From Melghirimyces algeriensis (GTDB lineage: Bacteria; Bacillota; Bacilli; Thermoactinomycetales; DSM-45169), in NCBI RefSeq assembly GCF_900182565.1, contig NZ_FXTI01000006.1, forward strand, positions 149,961 through 213,960: a stretch of 64,000 nt of DNA. The letters are read 5' to 3'. Positions within the stretch are counted from its first letter, which is position 1. The number at the start of each line of letters is the position of its first letter. Below the pieces are notes generated by a model. It saw only the letters and a list, made by a program, of their open reading frames with translations, was not told the origin of the DNA and ran no database searches. Below are positions 52,283 to 62,072 of this stretch, in pieces. Made by a program: the position numbers and the translations under genes.

Positions 52283-53313
52283 AATGGCTCCCTCCCGGTC
52301 CATGTCACGCCGTTTCCTTCCACCACTTTCCCAATGACCGCTGCTCGCTCTCCTGCTTCCGAGGCAATCTCCATCGCTCGTTCGGCATTCTCTGACGGAA
52401 GGAAAAGAACCATCCCAATCCCCATATTGAAGGTTTGCAGCAAATCTTCTTTTCCAAGACGCCCTTCTTTAGCCAATACACCGAACACTTCAGGGATTTG
52501 CCAACTCCCCAGGTTGATTCTGGCGCCCAATCCTTCCGGAAGCATACGGGGGACATTTTCCACCAAGCCGCCCCCTGTAATGTGTGCGCCTCCTTTCACC
52601 TGACACGATTCCATCAGAGTGAGAAACGGTTGGACATAGATCCGCGTGGGGGTGAGAAGTTCTTCCCCCCAAGTGTGACTGCCCCAGGGAACCCGTTGTT
52701 CCAGACGTTGCTTTCCTTCCTTCAGCAAAATCTTTCGGGCCAATGAGTAACCATTGCTGTGCAGTCCGTCTGAGGCAAGCCCCAGAACCACATCACCCGG
52801 ACGAATCGTTTTTCCATCGAGAAGACGGGTCTTTTCGGCCGCTCCCACCGCAAAACCGGCCACATCGTATTCCCCGTTGCCGTACATTCCGGGCATTTCT
52901 GCTGTTTCTCCCCCGATCAAGGCACAGCCGGCCTGCTCACAACCGTCAGCAATCCCCTTTACAATCGCTTCCGCTTGGGAGGGATTCAGTTTGCCTGTGG
53001 CGATATAATCCAGGAAAAACAATGGCTCTGCACCCTGTACGACCAGATCATTGACACACATGGCCACACAATCCACCCCGATGCTGTCATGACGATCCAG
53101 GATAAAGGCCAGCTTCAGTTTGGTTCCCACTCCATCGGTAGCCGCCACCAATACGGGCTCCTGGTACCCTGACAGTTGAAATAGACCACCAAATCCACCG
53201 ATTCCTCCTAACACTTCCGGCCGATGGGTTCGATGGACGTGCTCTTTCATTCGTTCCACAGTTTCATTGCCCGCTTGAATGTCAACCCCTGCCTGTCGGT
53301 ACGCCTCACTCAT
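52279..53313 (-). CDS. purM: AIR synthetase PurM
   Basis: 344 aa. AATDGVGTKLKLAF, GVDCVAMCVNDLVVQGAEPL, GGETAEMPGMY, HITGGGLVENVPRML and FNMGIGMVLFLP are PurM hallmarks. ATG overlaps the purF stop (ATGA). Confidence 0.98.
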   Translation of the reverse strand: MSEAYRQAGVDIQAGNETVERMKEHVHRTHRPEVLGGIGGFGGLFQLSGYQEPVLVAATDGVGTKLKLAFILDRHDSIGVDCVAMCVNDLVVQGAEPLFFLDYIATGKLNPSQAEAIVKGIADGCEQAGCALIGGETAEMPGMYGNGEYDVAGFAVGAAEKTRLLDGKTIRPGDVVLGLASDGLHSNGYSLARKILLKEGKQRLEQRVPWGSHTWGEELLTPTRIYVQPFLTLMESCQVKGGAHITGGGLVENVPRMLPEGLGARINLGSWQIPEVFGVLAKEGRLGKEDLLQTFNMGIGMVLFLPSENAERAMEIASEAGERAAVIGKVVEGNGVTWTGREPF

Positions 53314-54746
53314 CGAATGGACCCCTCCGTCATCAACGGCATTTCCTCTTCAATCTCTGTTGGGTAATCCCCATTGAAACAAGCCAGACAATGTCCGCAG
53401 GTCCCGGTTTCCTTCGGTCGCCCCACTGCCTGGATCAATCCCTGTTCACTTAAAAAGCTCAGGCTGTCCGCACCGATCAGCTCCCGGATCTCTTCAACCG
53501 TATGATCGGATGCAATCAACTGTTTTCGGTTTGATGTGTCAATCCCGTAAAAACAGGAGTATTTTACCGGTGGAGAGCTGATCCGGACATGAACTTCCGT
53601 CGCTCCAGCCTCTTTCAACATCTGAACAATTCGACGGCTGGTAGTGCCCCGAACAATGGAATCATCAATCATCACCACGCGTTTCCCTTCCACCACTTTA
53701 CGAACGGCGGACAACTTCATCTTGACTCCTTGTTCACGGAGATGTTGACTGGGCTGGATAAAGGTTCGCCCCACGTAGCGGTTTTTAATTAACCCCATCT
53801 CATAAGGAATCCCCGCTTCTTCAGCAAAACCGATCGCTGCGGATGTACTGGAATCCGGCACCCCTGTCACCAGGTCCGCTTCTACCGGTGCTTCCCGATA
53901 AATTTGCTTCCCCATCTGTTTTCGGGACGTATGAACATTGATTCCATCAATGTCACTGTCCGGGCGAGCAAAGTAAATATATTCAAAGGAACATACCGCC
54001 CGCGGCGCAGGTTCGGTAAAGCGGATGGACCGGATTCCCTCTTGCCCCTTTAAATCCAGACTTAACAGCTCACCGGGTTCAACGGCGCGAAGATAGTCCG
54101 CTCCCACGACATCAAATGCACAGGTTTCGGAAGAAAACACGTAGGATTCTCCCAGCATACCCATAGACAGCGGACGCAATCCATGAGGGTCCTGCGCCAC
54201 CAACAAGCGGTCATTCGTCAGAATTAACAGGGCATAGGCACCGATCAGTTGACCCAGTGCCTCTTTCACTGCAAGTTCCAGCGTTTTTTCCTGCGACTGA
54301 GCAATCAGATGCGCAATCACTTCTGTGTCCGAAGTGGTATGAAAGACGGCCCCCTTTTGCTCCAGTTCCTGTTTCATTCTTGCTGCATTGACCAGATTTC
54401 CATTGGTGGCGAGAGCCAGTTGACCCACCACAGCATTGTGGAAAACGAGAGGCTGGGCATTGGTTAGTAAACTTTCCCCGGTAGTGGAATACCGAACATG
54501 ACCAATCGCCGTTCGGCCAACCAATCCTTTTAGTATCTCATCATTGAAGACTTCATTCACTAATCCCATACTTCGGTGGTAACGAAATCCGGTTCCACCT
54601 GTTACAACCATACCGGCACTTTCCTGACCGCGGTGCTGCAAGGCATGCAGTCCATAATAGGTAAGCTGTGCCGCATCTGAATGCCCTACGATGCCAAACA
54701 CGCCACATTCTTCTTTCAATTCGTCGAAGATGCATTCATCGCGCAT
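53310..54746 (-). CDS. purF: Amidophosphoribosyltransferase PurF
   Basis: 478 aa first enzyme of the pathway. A short propeptide precedes the catalytic Cys14 (ELKEECGVFGIVGH), as in the Bacillus type. The glutaminase domain is followed by the PRPP site VVMIDDSIVRGTTSRRIVQM. The C-terminal CGHCLACFNGDYP provides Cys pairs for the 4Fe-4S cluster. It overlaps purL by 31 bases; GGGAG is 7 bases upstream. Confidence 0.98.
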   Translation of the reverse strand: MRDECIFDELKEECGVFGIVGHSDAAQLTYYGLHALQHRGQESAGMVVTGGTGFRYHRSMGLVNEVFNDEILKGLVGRTAIGHVRYSTTGESLLTNAQPLVFHNAVVGQLALATNGNLVNAARMKQELEQKGAVFHTTSDTEVIAHLIAQSQEKTLELAVKEALGQLIGAYALLILTNDRLLVAQDPHGLRPLSMGMLGESYVFSSETCAFDVVGADYLRAVEPGELLSLDLKGQEGIRSIRFTEPAPRAVCSFEYIYFARPDSDIDGINVHTSRKQMGKQIYREAPVEADLVTGVPDSSTSAAIGFAEEAGIPYEMGLIKNRYVGRTFIQPSQHLREQGVKMKLSAVRKVVEGKRVVMIDDSIVRGTTSRRIVQMLKEAGATEVHVRISSPPVKYSCFYGIDTSNRKQLIASDHTVEEIRELIGADSLSFLSEQGLIQAVGRPKETGTCGHCLACFNGDYPTEIEEEMPLMTEGSIR

Positions 54747-57007
54747 GGTATCGCTCCCTCCCAGATGGACTTCAACTCTTTGACCGGTGCATCGATCACC
54801 TGCTGTCCATTTACTTCCACCGTTAAACAGCTACCGGAAACTTCTCCAATTTTTGCGCAGGGAACCGCTTCTTCCTCCATGAGACGCTGGAACGCGTCCG
54901 CATATTCCTGAGGAATGCTCAATACAGCACGAGACTGGGTTTCGCTAAACAGATACGTTGTGGCATCCAATGCTGTCTCAATTTCTACCCTTGCTCCAAG
55001 TTCATGATCAAACGATGATTCTGCCAGCGTAACAGCCAATCCGCCAGAGGAACAGTCATGCGCGGAACGAACCCATCCCTTCTGAATCGCCGTCAGGATT
55101 ACCTGATGCAACTTCTTCTCTCTTTGCAGATCGATTTTTGGGGGACGTCCCGATACCTTACCATCCAGGATCAGTTGAAGTTCGCTTCCGCCCAGTTCCG
55201 CAAACGTTTCTCCAAGAAGATAGATAAGATCCCCTTCCTCTTTAAACGCCTGTGTCGTAATATGTTGGCGACTTTCCACCAAACCGACCATTCCCACAAC
55301 AGGTGTCGGGTGAATCGTTCCCTTGGATTCGTTATACAGACTGACATTTCCACCCACCACCGGGGTCTCCAATTGACGACAGGCTTCGCTCATCCCATCC
55401 ACAGCCCCTTCCAATTGCCAAAAAACCTCCGGCTTTTCAGGGCTTCCAAAATTGAGGCAGTCTGTAATCCCTAATGGACGGGCACCGGAGCAAACAACAT
55501 TTCGTGCAGCTTCCGCTACTGCCGCAGCTCCACCTTCCTGGGGATCAAGATAAACATAGCGACCATTTCCATCTGTACACATCGCCAACGCTTTATCCAG
55601 ACCATCCAGTACAACGACCGCCGCGTCGGAACCGGGGCGAACAGCCGTACTGGTCCGAACCATGTGATCATACTGTTCATACACCCAACGTTTACTTGCC
55701 ACATTGGAAGAAGCCAACACCTGATTTAACGCTTCCCCAGGATGAATATCCACCGATGGTTGATCCACCCGTATGCCTGCATTTTGTCGGTAGGCTTCCG
55801 GTTCCTTGCCGGTCCGGTATACAACCGGTGCATCATCCACTAGGGTTTGAACGGGGATATCAGCCACCCAACGTCCTTGATGGCGGATTCGATAGCGATT
55901 GTCGTTTGTGACGCGACCCACAACAGCGGAAGGAAGTTCCCATTTGTCCAGCACTTCCTGAACTTCTGCTTCCCGTCCATCCTCCACAACCAAAAGCATA
56001 CGTTCCTGGGATTCGGACAACAGGATTTCATAAGGCGTCATACCCGTTTCCCGTTGGGGAACCTGATCAAGATCCAGCTCCATCCCCGTTTCTCCCTTGG
56101 ATGCCATCTCTGCACTGGAACAGGTCAGTCCAGCGGCCCCCATATCCTGGATTCCGATAAGAATGCCTTTCTTCACCAATTCAATACATGCTTCCAGCAA
56201 CAGTTTTTCCATAAATGGATCACCCGCTTGCACGGATGGGCGCTTCTCTTCTGCGTCTTCTCCCAGTTCTTCCGAAGCAAAAGTCGCTCCATGAATTCCA
56301 TCACGCCCTGTGCTGGCTCCGACATAAATCACCGGATTGCCCACTCCCTTGGCAACCCCTTTTTGAAGTTCGTCATGAGAAAGGACACCCACACACATCG
56401 CGTTGACCAGCGGATTTCCTTCATAGCTGTCATCAAAATCCACTTCACCGCCAACCGTCGGAATACCGATGACATTTCCATAGTGGGCAATCCCGGCAAC
56501 CGCATGTTCAAACAGATATCGAACCCTAGAATTGGACAGCGGACCAAAGCGAAGTGAATTCAGAAGAGCAACAGGTCGTGCTCCCATGGAAAACACATCC
56601 CGGATAATTCCACCAACACCGGTAGCGGCACCTTGAAACGGTTCAACCGCCGTCGGGTGGTTGTGGCTTTCAATCTTAAACACCACGGCCTGCCCATCTC
56701 CGATATCAATGGCACCCGCTCCTTCACCGGGACCCTGAAGTACTTGAGGACCCTCCACCGGGAAGCGCTTGAGAAGCGGTTTGGAATTTTTATAGCTGCA
56801 ATGCTCTGACCACATCACACTGTAGATTCCCAACTCTGTCCAGTTGGGAAGACGACCCAGATGCTTTGTGATTTGCTGATACTCTTCGTGGTTGAGTCCC
56901 ACTTCCTGAAAAAGTTCACCATCACGGATCTGTGTAGGTGTCGGTTCCTGATCGGTTACCCGTTCCACCACATGAACCGCCGTTGTCTGTTGTTCAGGCT
57001 GCACCAT
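54716..57007 (-). CDS. purL: FGAM synthase large subunit PurL (small-type)
   Basis: 763 aa, the stand-alone form that works with PurS and PurQ. YSVMWSEHCSYKNSKPLLK, FKIESHNHPTAVEPFQGAAT, GNVIGIPTVGGEVDFD, GIQDMGAAGLTCSSAEMASK and AHDCSSGGLAVTLAESSF. ATG at 57007 is right after GGGAGGGG and overlaps the purQ end; the longer frame is rejected. Confidence 0.98.
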   Translation of the reverse strand: MVQPEQQTTAVHVVERVTDQEPTPTQIRDGELFQEVGLNHEEYQQITKHLGRLPNWTELGIYSVMWSEHCSYKNSKPLLKRFPVEGPQVLQGPGEGAGAIDIGDGQAVVFKIESHNHPTAVEPFQGAATGVGGIIRDVFSMGARPVALLNSLRFGPLSNSRVRYLFEHAVAGIAHYGNVIGIPTVGGEVDFDDSYEGNPLVNAMCVGVLSHDELQKGVAKGVGNPVIYVGASTGRDGIHGATFASEELGEDAEEKRPSVQAGDPFMEKLLLEACIELVKKGILIGIQDMGAAGLTCSSAEMASKGETGMELDLDQVPQRETGMTPYEILLSESQERMLLVVEDGREAEVQEVLDKWELPSAVVGRVTNDNRYRIRHQGRWVADIPVQTLVDDAPVVYRTGKEPEAYRQNAGIRVDQPSVDIHPGEALNQVLASSNVASKRWVYEQYDHMVRTSTAVRPGSDAAVVVLDGLDKALAMCTDGNGRYVYLDPQEGGAAAVAEAARNVVCSGARPLGITDCLNFGSPEKPEVFWQLEGAVDGMSEACRQLETPVVGGNVSLYNESKGTIHPTPVVGMVGLVESRQHITTQAFKEEGDLIYLLGETFAELGGSELQLILDGKVSGRPPKIDLQREKKLHQVILTAIQKGWVRSAHDCSSGGLAVTLAESSFDHELGARVEIETALDATTYLFSETQSRAVLSIPQEYADAFQRLMEEEAVPCAKIGEVSGSCLTVEVNGQQVIDAPVKELKSIWEGAIPCAMNASSTN

Positions 57008-57677
57008 GCATCCCCTCCCAATATCGAAGCATCGATTGGAACATACGTGCCCCGTCACTGCTCCCCATCCAGTCATAAATCGCCCGTTCCGGATGAGGCA
57101 TCAATCCAAGCACATTTCCCCGACGATTGACAATCCCTGCGATTCCAGCCACGGAACCATTGGGATTTTGACCGGAATACCGAAAAATGATTTGTCCTTG
57201 TACTTCCAGTTTGTCTAAGGTCTCTTGATCACAATAATAATTTCCTTCCCCATGAGCGATGGGAAGTTGAATCTCTTCCCCCGCTTGATATAATCCAGTG
57301 AAAGGGGATTGATTATTTTCCACCCGCAATGTCTGAATCGAACAACGAAACTTCAGATGGTCATTTACCCGCATGGCACCGGGCAAAAGACCCGATTCCA
57401 GGAGGACCTGAAAGCCATTGCAGATCCCCAAAACCAGTTTCCCCTTGTCTGCTGCCTTTGCCACTGCTTCCATTACAGGGGAAAAGCGGGCCAGAGCCCC
57501 AGTTCGAAGATAGTCTCCATAAGAAAAACCACCGGGCAAAATGATTGCATCATAGGCATCCAGGTTTCCATCCTTATGCCAGACCAGATCCACCGGTCGG
57601 TCAAGAATCTCCCGAACCGCTTTGGCGCAGTCTTCATCACAGTTGGACCCCGGAAAAACCGGAACAGCAAACCGCAT
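56994..57677 (-). CDS. purQ: FGAM synthase glutaminase subunit PurQ
   Basis: 227 aa class I glutamine amidotransferase: FAVPVFPGSNCDEDCAKAV, LGICNGFQVLLESGLLPGAM with the catalytic Cys, PIAHGEGNYY and GLMPHPERAIYDW with His and Glu. Supplies ammonia to PurL. Confidence 0.98.
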   Translation of the reverse strand: MRFAVPVFPGSNCDEDCAKAVREILDRPVDLVWHKDGNLDAYDAIILPGGFSYGDYLRTGALARFSPVMEAVAKAADKGKLVLGICNGFQVLLESGLLPGAMRVNDHLKFRCSIQTLRVENNQSPFTGLYQAGEEIQLPIAHGEGNYYCDQETLDKLEVQGQIIFRYSGQNPNGSVAGIAGIVNRRGNVLGLMPHPERAIYDWMGSSDGARMFQSMLRYWEGMHGAA

Positions 57678-57679
57678 GC

Positions 57680-57931
57680 TTAAGCCCCCTTCTCCAAGTG
57701 GAATTCATAGTCCTCAATCACCGGGTTGGCCAACAGTTTTCTGCACATGGCGTCCACCTGGGCTTCAGCTTCCTGAGAATCTGTAGCCTCCAGCCAAACC
57801 TCCATCGTTTTTCCAACGCGGACATCCTGCACAGCACTGTATCCAAGGGAATGAAGCGACCCCTTGACGGCACTGCCCTGAGGGTCCAATACACTTGGCT
57901 TGAGACGAACCGTTATGATTGCTTTATACAT
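57680..57931 (-). CDS. purS: FGAM synthase subunit PurS
   Basis: 83 aa: MYKAIITVRLKPSVLDPQGS, SLGYSAVQDVRVGKTMEVWL and LANPVIEDYEF. Small dimer that bridges PurL and PurQ. GGGAGGAG precedes the ATG at 57931, which overlaps the purC end by 8 bases; the upstream open frame is a shadow. Confidence 0.96.
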   Translation of the reverse strand: MYKAIITVRLKPSVLDPQGSAVKGSLHSLGYSAVQDVRVGKTMEVWLEATDSQEAEAQVDAMCRKLLANPVIEDYEFHLEKGA

Positions 57932-58643
57932 GCTTTTCTCCTCCCAAACGATTCCATATTTCCTGATATGCATGTTCCACTTCTCCCAAATCGCGACGAA
58001 AACGATCCTTATCCAACTTTTGTCCTGTTTGGTGATCCCAGAACCGACAAGTATCCGGGGAGATTTCATCCGCCAGGAGGAGCTTCCCTTCTTGATCCAC
58101 GCCAAATTCCAGTTTAAAGTCGATCAAATCGACACCTTTTTCGATCATCAAGGCCGTTAACAGCCGGTTGACTTTGAGCGCCATCTGCCGCATCCCACGG
58201 ATCTGTTCCTGTGATGCCAAATCCAGAAAGGCCACATGATCCTCATTGATCAGCGGGTCCCCCAGGTCATCATTTTTATAGTAAAATTCCACAACCGGTC
58301 TGGGAAATGACTGTCCTTCCTGCAAGCCCAACCGCTTCACAATCGACCCAGCCGCCCGGTTTCGAACCACGACCTCCACAGGAAGAATGGTGACATGTTT
58401 CACCAACTGTTCTTTCGGCGACAGGAAGCGAACAAAATGATGGGGAATTCCTTGTTTCCCCAGATATTCAAAGATAAATGCGCTAATCCGATTGTTCAGC
58501 TCCCCCTTACCCGAAATGGAACCCTTTTTCTCCCCATTAAAGGCAGTGGCATCATCTTTGTATTTCACCCGAACCACTTCCGGGTCGTCGGTGCGGAATA
58601 TCTTTTTTGCTTTTCCTTCATACAGAAGCTGCTCCCGGTCCAT
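57924..58643 (-). CDS. purC: SAICAR synthetase PurC
   Basis: 239 aa: LLYEGKAKKIFRTDDPEVVR, HFVRFLSPKEQLVKHVTILP, VVRNRAAGSIVKRLG, LIDFKLEFGVDQEGKLLLAD and EISPDTCRFWD. All family motifs are in order. Confidence 0.98.
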   Translation of the reverse strand: MDREQLLYEGKAKKIFRTDDPEVVRVKYKDDATAFNGEKKGSISGKGELNNRISAFIFEYLGKQGIPHHFVRFLSPKEQLVKHVTILPVEVVVRNRAAGSIVKRLGLQEGQSFPRPVVEFYYKNDDLGDPLINEDHVAFLDLASQEQIRGMRQMALKVNRLLTALMIEKGVDLIDFKLEFGVDQEGKLLLADEISPDTCRFWDHQTGQKLDKDRFRRDLGEVEHAYQEIWNRLGGEKHV

Positions 58644-58665
58644 AGTCGTTTCCCCTTCCTTCGGA

Positions 58666-59961
58666 TTAAAGAAGTCCCAGACGCTGAAAGATTTGATCCA
58701 CTCGGCTCAAATGATAGCGATAGTCAAAGCAATCATCGATTTCTTCCTTGGTTAACGTAGAAGCAATGCGTTCATCATTTTCCACCAACTGACGGAAAGA
58801 GCGTGCTTCTTCCCACGCCTGCATGGCCAGCTTTTGCACCCGGTCGTATGCCTCTTCCCGCTTCAAACCTTTATTGATCAGTGTGAGAAGAACGCGTTGC
58901 GAATAGATCAGACCATAGGTGCGATCCATATTTCGTTTCATGTTTTCCGGAAATACGGTCAGATTTTCTACAATATTTGCAAACCGATTCAGCATATAGT
59001 TGAGCAAAATCGTTGTATCAGGAAGAATGACCCGCTCCGCTGATGAATGGGAGATGTCCCGCTCATGCCACAAAGCGACGTTTTCAAAGGCGGTTACCAT
59101 ATGACCGCGAATGACACGGGATAGTCCAGTAATGTTTTCAGAACCCACAGGATTGCGCTTGTGAGGCATGGCGGAAGAACCTTTTTGACCTTTGCCAAAC
59201 GCCTCTTCCACTTCCCGTGTCTCACTCTTTTGCAAACCCCGAATTTCCACGGCAAACTTCTCCAGAGACGTTGCAACCATGGAGAGTGTCGCCAAATATT
59301 CTGCATGCCGATCCCTTTGCAGGGTCTGTGTGGAAATCGGTGCCGGTTTCAGCCCCAACCGTTTACACACATACTCTTCCACAAAGGGGTCAATGTTGGC
59401 ATACGTGCCGACAGCACCGGAGATCTTGCCAAAAGCAACGGTTTCCGCTGCCCGAACCAACCGTTCCCGGTTTCGCTTCATCTCGGCATACCAAAGGGCC
59501 ATCTTTAATCCAAACGTAGTCGGTTCTGCGTGCACTCCATGCGTCCGTCCCATCATCACCGTATATTTGTGTTCCAACGCTTTGTTTTTCAGGACCTCCA
59601 GGAACCGATCCACATCTTTCAACAGGATCTCGTTGGCCTGACGCAACAGGTAAGAAAGCGCAGTATCCACCACATCCGTAGAGGTTAAACCATAGTGAAC
59701 CCATTTGGATTCCGGACCCAGGGTTTCTGCTACCGCCCGCGTAAATGCCACCACATCATGACGGGTTTCCTGTTCAATCTCCAGAATCCGGTCCACATGA
59801 ATCCGGGCATTCTTTCGAATGGTGTCTACATCTTCCTTGGGAATCACCCCCAGCTCGGCCCAGGCTTCACAGGCGAGAATTTCCACCTCCAGCCATGCAC
59901 GGTAGCGATTTTCATCGGTCCAGATGGACCCCATCTCCGGTCGTGTGTAACGTTCAATCAT
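58666..59961 (-). CDS. purB: Adenylosuccinate lyase PurB
   Basis: 431 aa fumarase/aspartase superfamily. It starts MIERYTRPEMGSIWTDENRY. MMGRTHGVHAEPTTFGLKMA, the signature SSAMPHKRNPVGSENI with the catalytic Ser, and SSAERVILPDTTI follow. Acts in both IMP and AMP synthesis. ATG at 59961 is the family start; a TTG at 59973 touches AAGGGG and is less likely. Confidence 0.97.
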   Translation of the reverse strand: MIERYTRPEMGSIWTDENRYRAWLEVEILACEAWAELGVIPKEDVDTIRKNARIHVDRILEIEQETRHDVVAFTRAVAETLGPESKWVHYGLTSTDVVDTALSYLLRQANEILLKDVDRFLEVLKNKALEHKYTVMMGRTHGVHAEPTTFGLKMALWYAEMKRNRERLVRAAETVAFGKISGAVGTYANIDPFVEEYVCKRLGLKPAPISTQTLQRDRHAEYLATLSMVATSLEKFAVEIRGLQKSETREVEEAFGKGQKGSSAMPHKRNPVGSENITGLSRVIRGHMVTAFENVALWHERDISHSSAERVILPDTTILLNYMLNRFANIVENLTVFPENMKRNMDRTYGLIYSQRVLLTLINKGLKREEAYDRVQKLAMQAWEEARSFRQLVENDERIASTLTKEEIDDCFDYRYHLSRVDQIFQRLGLL

Positions 59962-59986
59962 CGGTGTATTCAACCCCTTTTTCTAC

Positions 59987-61141
59987 TCATTTCAATTCTG
60001 TATTGACACCTTTAAGGAGGTCCATCACTTCTTCCGGGGACGAGCCCAACACAGTCAGATGTCCCATTTTCCTTCCAGGACGGCTTTCACTTTTTCCATA
60101 CCAATGCACTTTCACTTCAGGCGGATAATGGACCATTTCCTTCATCACCCGTTCCACATCTTCCCCCAGAATGTTCACCATGGCTACCGGTGACAATAAC
60201 CGCGTCGAACCCAAGGGCAATCCGCACAGGGCACGAATATGCTGTTCAAACTGGGAAGTGAGACAGGCATCATAAGTGTAATGCCCGGAATTGTGAGGAC
60301 GGGGGGCCAGTTCATTCACCAACAGTGTGCCATCCTTTAACAGAAACATCTCTACGGCAATCAGGCCCGCCACATCCAGCGATTCAGCCACCTTTTCCGC
60401 CAATTGTTCCGCTTGTTTCAGAGTGGGATCATCGACTGGAGCCGGTACAATGGATTGATGGAGAATCTGCCGTCGGTGAATATTCCAGGCCGGCGGATAC
60501 GTCTTCACTTCTCCCAGTGTACTGCGAGCGGCAATAACTGAAATCTCTTTTTCAAACGGAATCCATTGTTCCAACACATACTCCTGATGAGGATGAAACT
60601 GATCAAAGGCTGCTGCTTCTTCTTCGGATTGGAATACCCACTGACCCTTTCCATCATAGCCGCCCGTTGCCGTTTTCAACACACATGGATATCCCAAAGA
60701 CCTTCCCCCGTCGATCAAGTCCGTTCGTTCCTTGACCACTCGGTATGGGGCTACAGGCACACCCGCTTTTTCCAGCGCTTGCTTTTCCCGAATCCGATGG
60801 CGGGTGATGCGAAGCAGTTCACCACCCTGCGGGAGAAACGCAGATGACTCCAAAGAACGAACCACTTTATCATCCACATTTTCAAATTCATAAGTGATCA
60901 GGTCTGTCTCTTCAGCCAAAATACGAGCGGCCTCCAAGTCATCAAAGCCTGCGACAATGTGCCGATCAGCCGCCTGGCTCCCTGGGCAATCCTTCGCCGG
61001 GTCCAGTGTGATAAACCGATAGCCCATTTTTTTGCCTTCAAGAGCGATCATCCGTCCCAACTGGCCACCGCCCAAAATGCCAATGGTGCTGCCAGGAAGC
61101 AATCGTTTGGCTTGTTGTTCTCTTGTCATCAGTTTGTTCAT
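59987..61141 (-). CDS. purK: N5-carboxyaminoimidazole ribonucleotide synthase PurK
   Basis: 384 aa ATP-grasp protein: IGILGGGQLGRMIALEGKKM, CVLKTATGGYDGKGQWVF, VNELAPRPHNSGHYTYDACL and TSQFEQHIRALCG. Makes N5-CAIR for PurE. ATG overlaps the purE stop (ATGA). Confidence 0.98.
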   Translation of the reverse strand: MNKLMTREQQAKRLLPGSTIGILGGGQLGRMIALEGKKMGYRFITLDPAKDCPGSQAADRHIVAGFDDLEAARILAEETDLITYEFENVDDKVVRSLESSAFLPQGGELLRITRHRIREKQALEKAGVPVAPYRVVKERTDLIDGGRSLGYPCVLKTATGGYDGKGQWVFQSEEEAAAFDQFHPHQEYVLEQWIPFEKEISVIAARSTLGEVKTYPPAWNIHRRQILHQSIVPAPVDDPTLKQAEQLAEKVAESLDVAGLIAVEMFLLKDGTLLVNELAPRPHNSGHYTYDACLTSQFEQHIRALCGLPLGSTRLLSPVAMVNILGEDVERVMKEMVHYPPEVKVHWYGKSESRPGRKMGHLTVLGSSPEEVMDLLKGVNTELK

Positions 61142-61632
61142 TCCTCATTCAACTCCGAATGCTCCATCACACGCTGATGGATTTGTTCCCGTCGTTCATG
61201 CAGACGTTTCTGAACTTCCCGATGTTTAATCCCCACCATTTCGGCTGCAAGAAGTCCTGCATTTACAGCCCCTGCATCTCCGATCGAAACAGTTGCCACA
61301 GGCACCCCTCCAGGCATTTGCACAATGGAGAGGAGAGAGTCCAATCCGTTCAGCGCCGAGGATTTAATCGGCACACCAATGACCGGCAACACCGTCTTGG
61401 CTGCCACCATTCCGGGAAGGTGAGCTGCTCCTCCCGCCCCAGCAATGATGACATGCAAACCTCTTTCTGCGGCTATTTCTGCATATCGAAACATTTCATC
61501 CGGTGTGCGATGAGCGGAAACAACCCGTTTTTCATAGGGAATCTCCAGTTCATCCAACACTTCACACGCTTTTTTCATTGTGGGCCAGTCTGACGTACTG
61601 CCCATAATCACTCCCACCCAGAGCCGATCCAT
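61138..61632 (-). CDS. purE: N5-CAIR mutase PurE
   Basis: 164 aa: VGVIMGSTSDWPTMKKACEV, VVSAHRTPDEMFRYA, IIAGAGGAAHLPGMVAAKTV and SLLSIVQMPGGVPVATV. First gene of the pur operon, behind the guanine riboswitch. Confidence 0.98.
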   Translation of the reverse strand: MDRLWVGVIMGSTSDWPTMKKACEVLDELEIPYEKRVVSAHRTPDEMFRYAEIAAERGLHVIIAGAGGAAHLPGMVAAKTVLPVIGVPIKSSALNGLDSLLSIVQMPGGVPVATVSIGDAGAVNAGLLAAEMVGIKHREVQKRLHERREQIHQRVMEHSELNEE

Positions 61633-61662
61633 CGGTTTCCCTCCACTTCTTTATAGATTGCT

Positions 61663-61723
61663 TTTTTAGACAGAAAGAGAGCCCGAACGGGGTTCACAAA
61701 AAGGGAACACCTCCCGTCCGGGC
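61663..61723 (-). terminator. Riboswitch terminator in the pur leader
   Basis: GCCCGGACGGGAG (61711-61723) pairs with CCCCGTTCGGGC (61681-61692), followed by TCTCTTTCT. It lies between aptamer and purE; guanine or hypoxanthine binding would favour it and stop transcription. Confidence 0.85.
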
Positions 61724-61749
61724 ACACACTTCGCCCATAGAAAGGCATT

Positions 61750-61817
61750 TCCCATAGTCCGGAAATTTACGGTTTCCAGGTAGAAACACTCAGGCCGTAT
61801 CCCTAAGCATATATGAG
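61750..61817 (-). promoter_or_regulatory. Guanine-type purine riboswitch
   Basis: Minus-strand RNA: CTTAGGGATACGGCCTGAG (P2), TTTCTACC, TGGAAACCGTAAATTTCCG (P3) and GGACTATGGG (J3/1). The base after GA is C (GACTA, not GATTA), as in guanine rather than adenine sensors. P1 pairs CTCATA with TATGGG. Controls the whole pur operon with the following terminator. Confidence 0.95.
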
Positions 61818-61856
61818 AATGCAAATTCATATACGATTGAAATCATCACCTACTTC

Positions 61857-61885
61857 AGTTTAACAGCAAGAAGAAGTGGAGTCAA
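61857..61885 (-). promoter_or_regulatory. Promoter of the purine operon
   Basis: Minus strand TTGACT (61885-61880), 17-bp spacer, TAAACT (61862-61857), ending about 40 bases before the aptamer. Confidence 0.75.
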
Positions 61886-61888
61886 CAA

Positions 61889-61934
61889 AACACGAACATT
61901 TATAGCTGGAAACAAAATAAGCGTTCGTTTTTTA
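61889..61934 (-). promoter_or_regulatory. PurR operator (two inverted PurBox-like sites)
   Basis: AAAACGAACGCTTAT and AAATGTTCGTGTTTT form inverted CGAAC/GTTCG boxes in AT-rich surroundings, about 16-17 bp apart, just upstream of the -35. This is the arrangement bound by the PRPP-responsive repressor PurR in Bacillus. Confidence 0.7.
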
Positions 61935-62016
61935 ACCTTTTTTTAATAAAAAGCCAACAAAGGCTTAATGGATATACTGCCACTTGTCCATTTACAATAC
62001 AAGTGTCTGATCCCAT

Positions 62017-62047
62017 AAAAAAAATGCATCCGAAAACCGGATGCATG
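62017..62047 (-). terminator. Terminator of the symporter transcript
   Basis: ATGCATCCG-GTTTT-CGGATGCAT followed by TTTTTTT on the minus strand. Confidence 0.85.
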
Positions 62048-62072
62048 AGGCTCAAGAAAAAGTGGTGTAGGG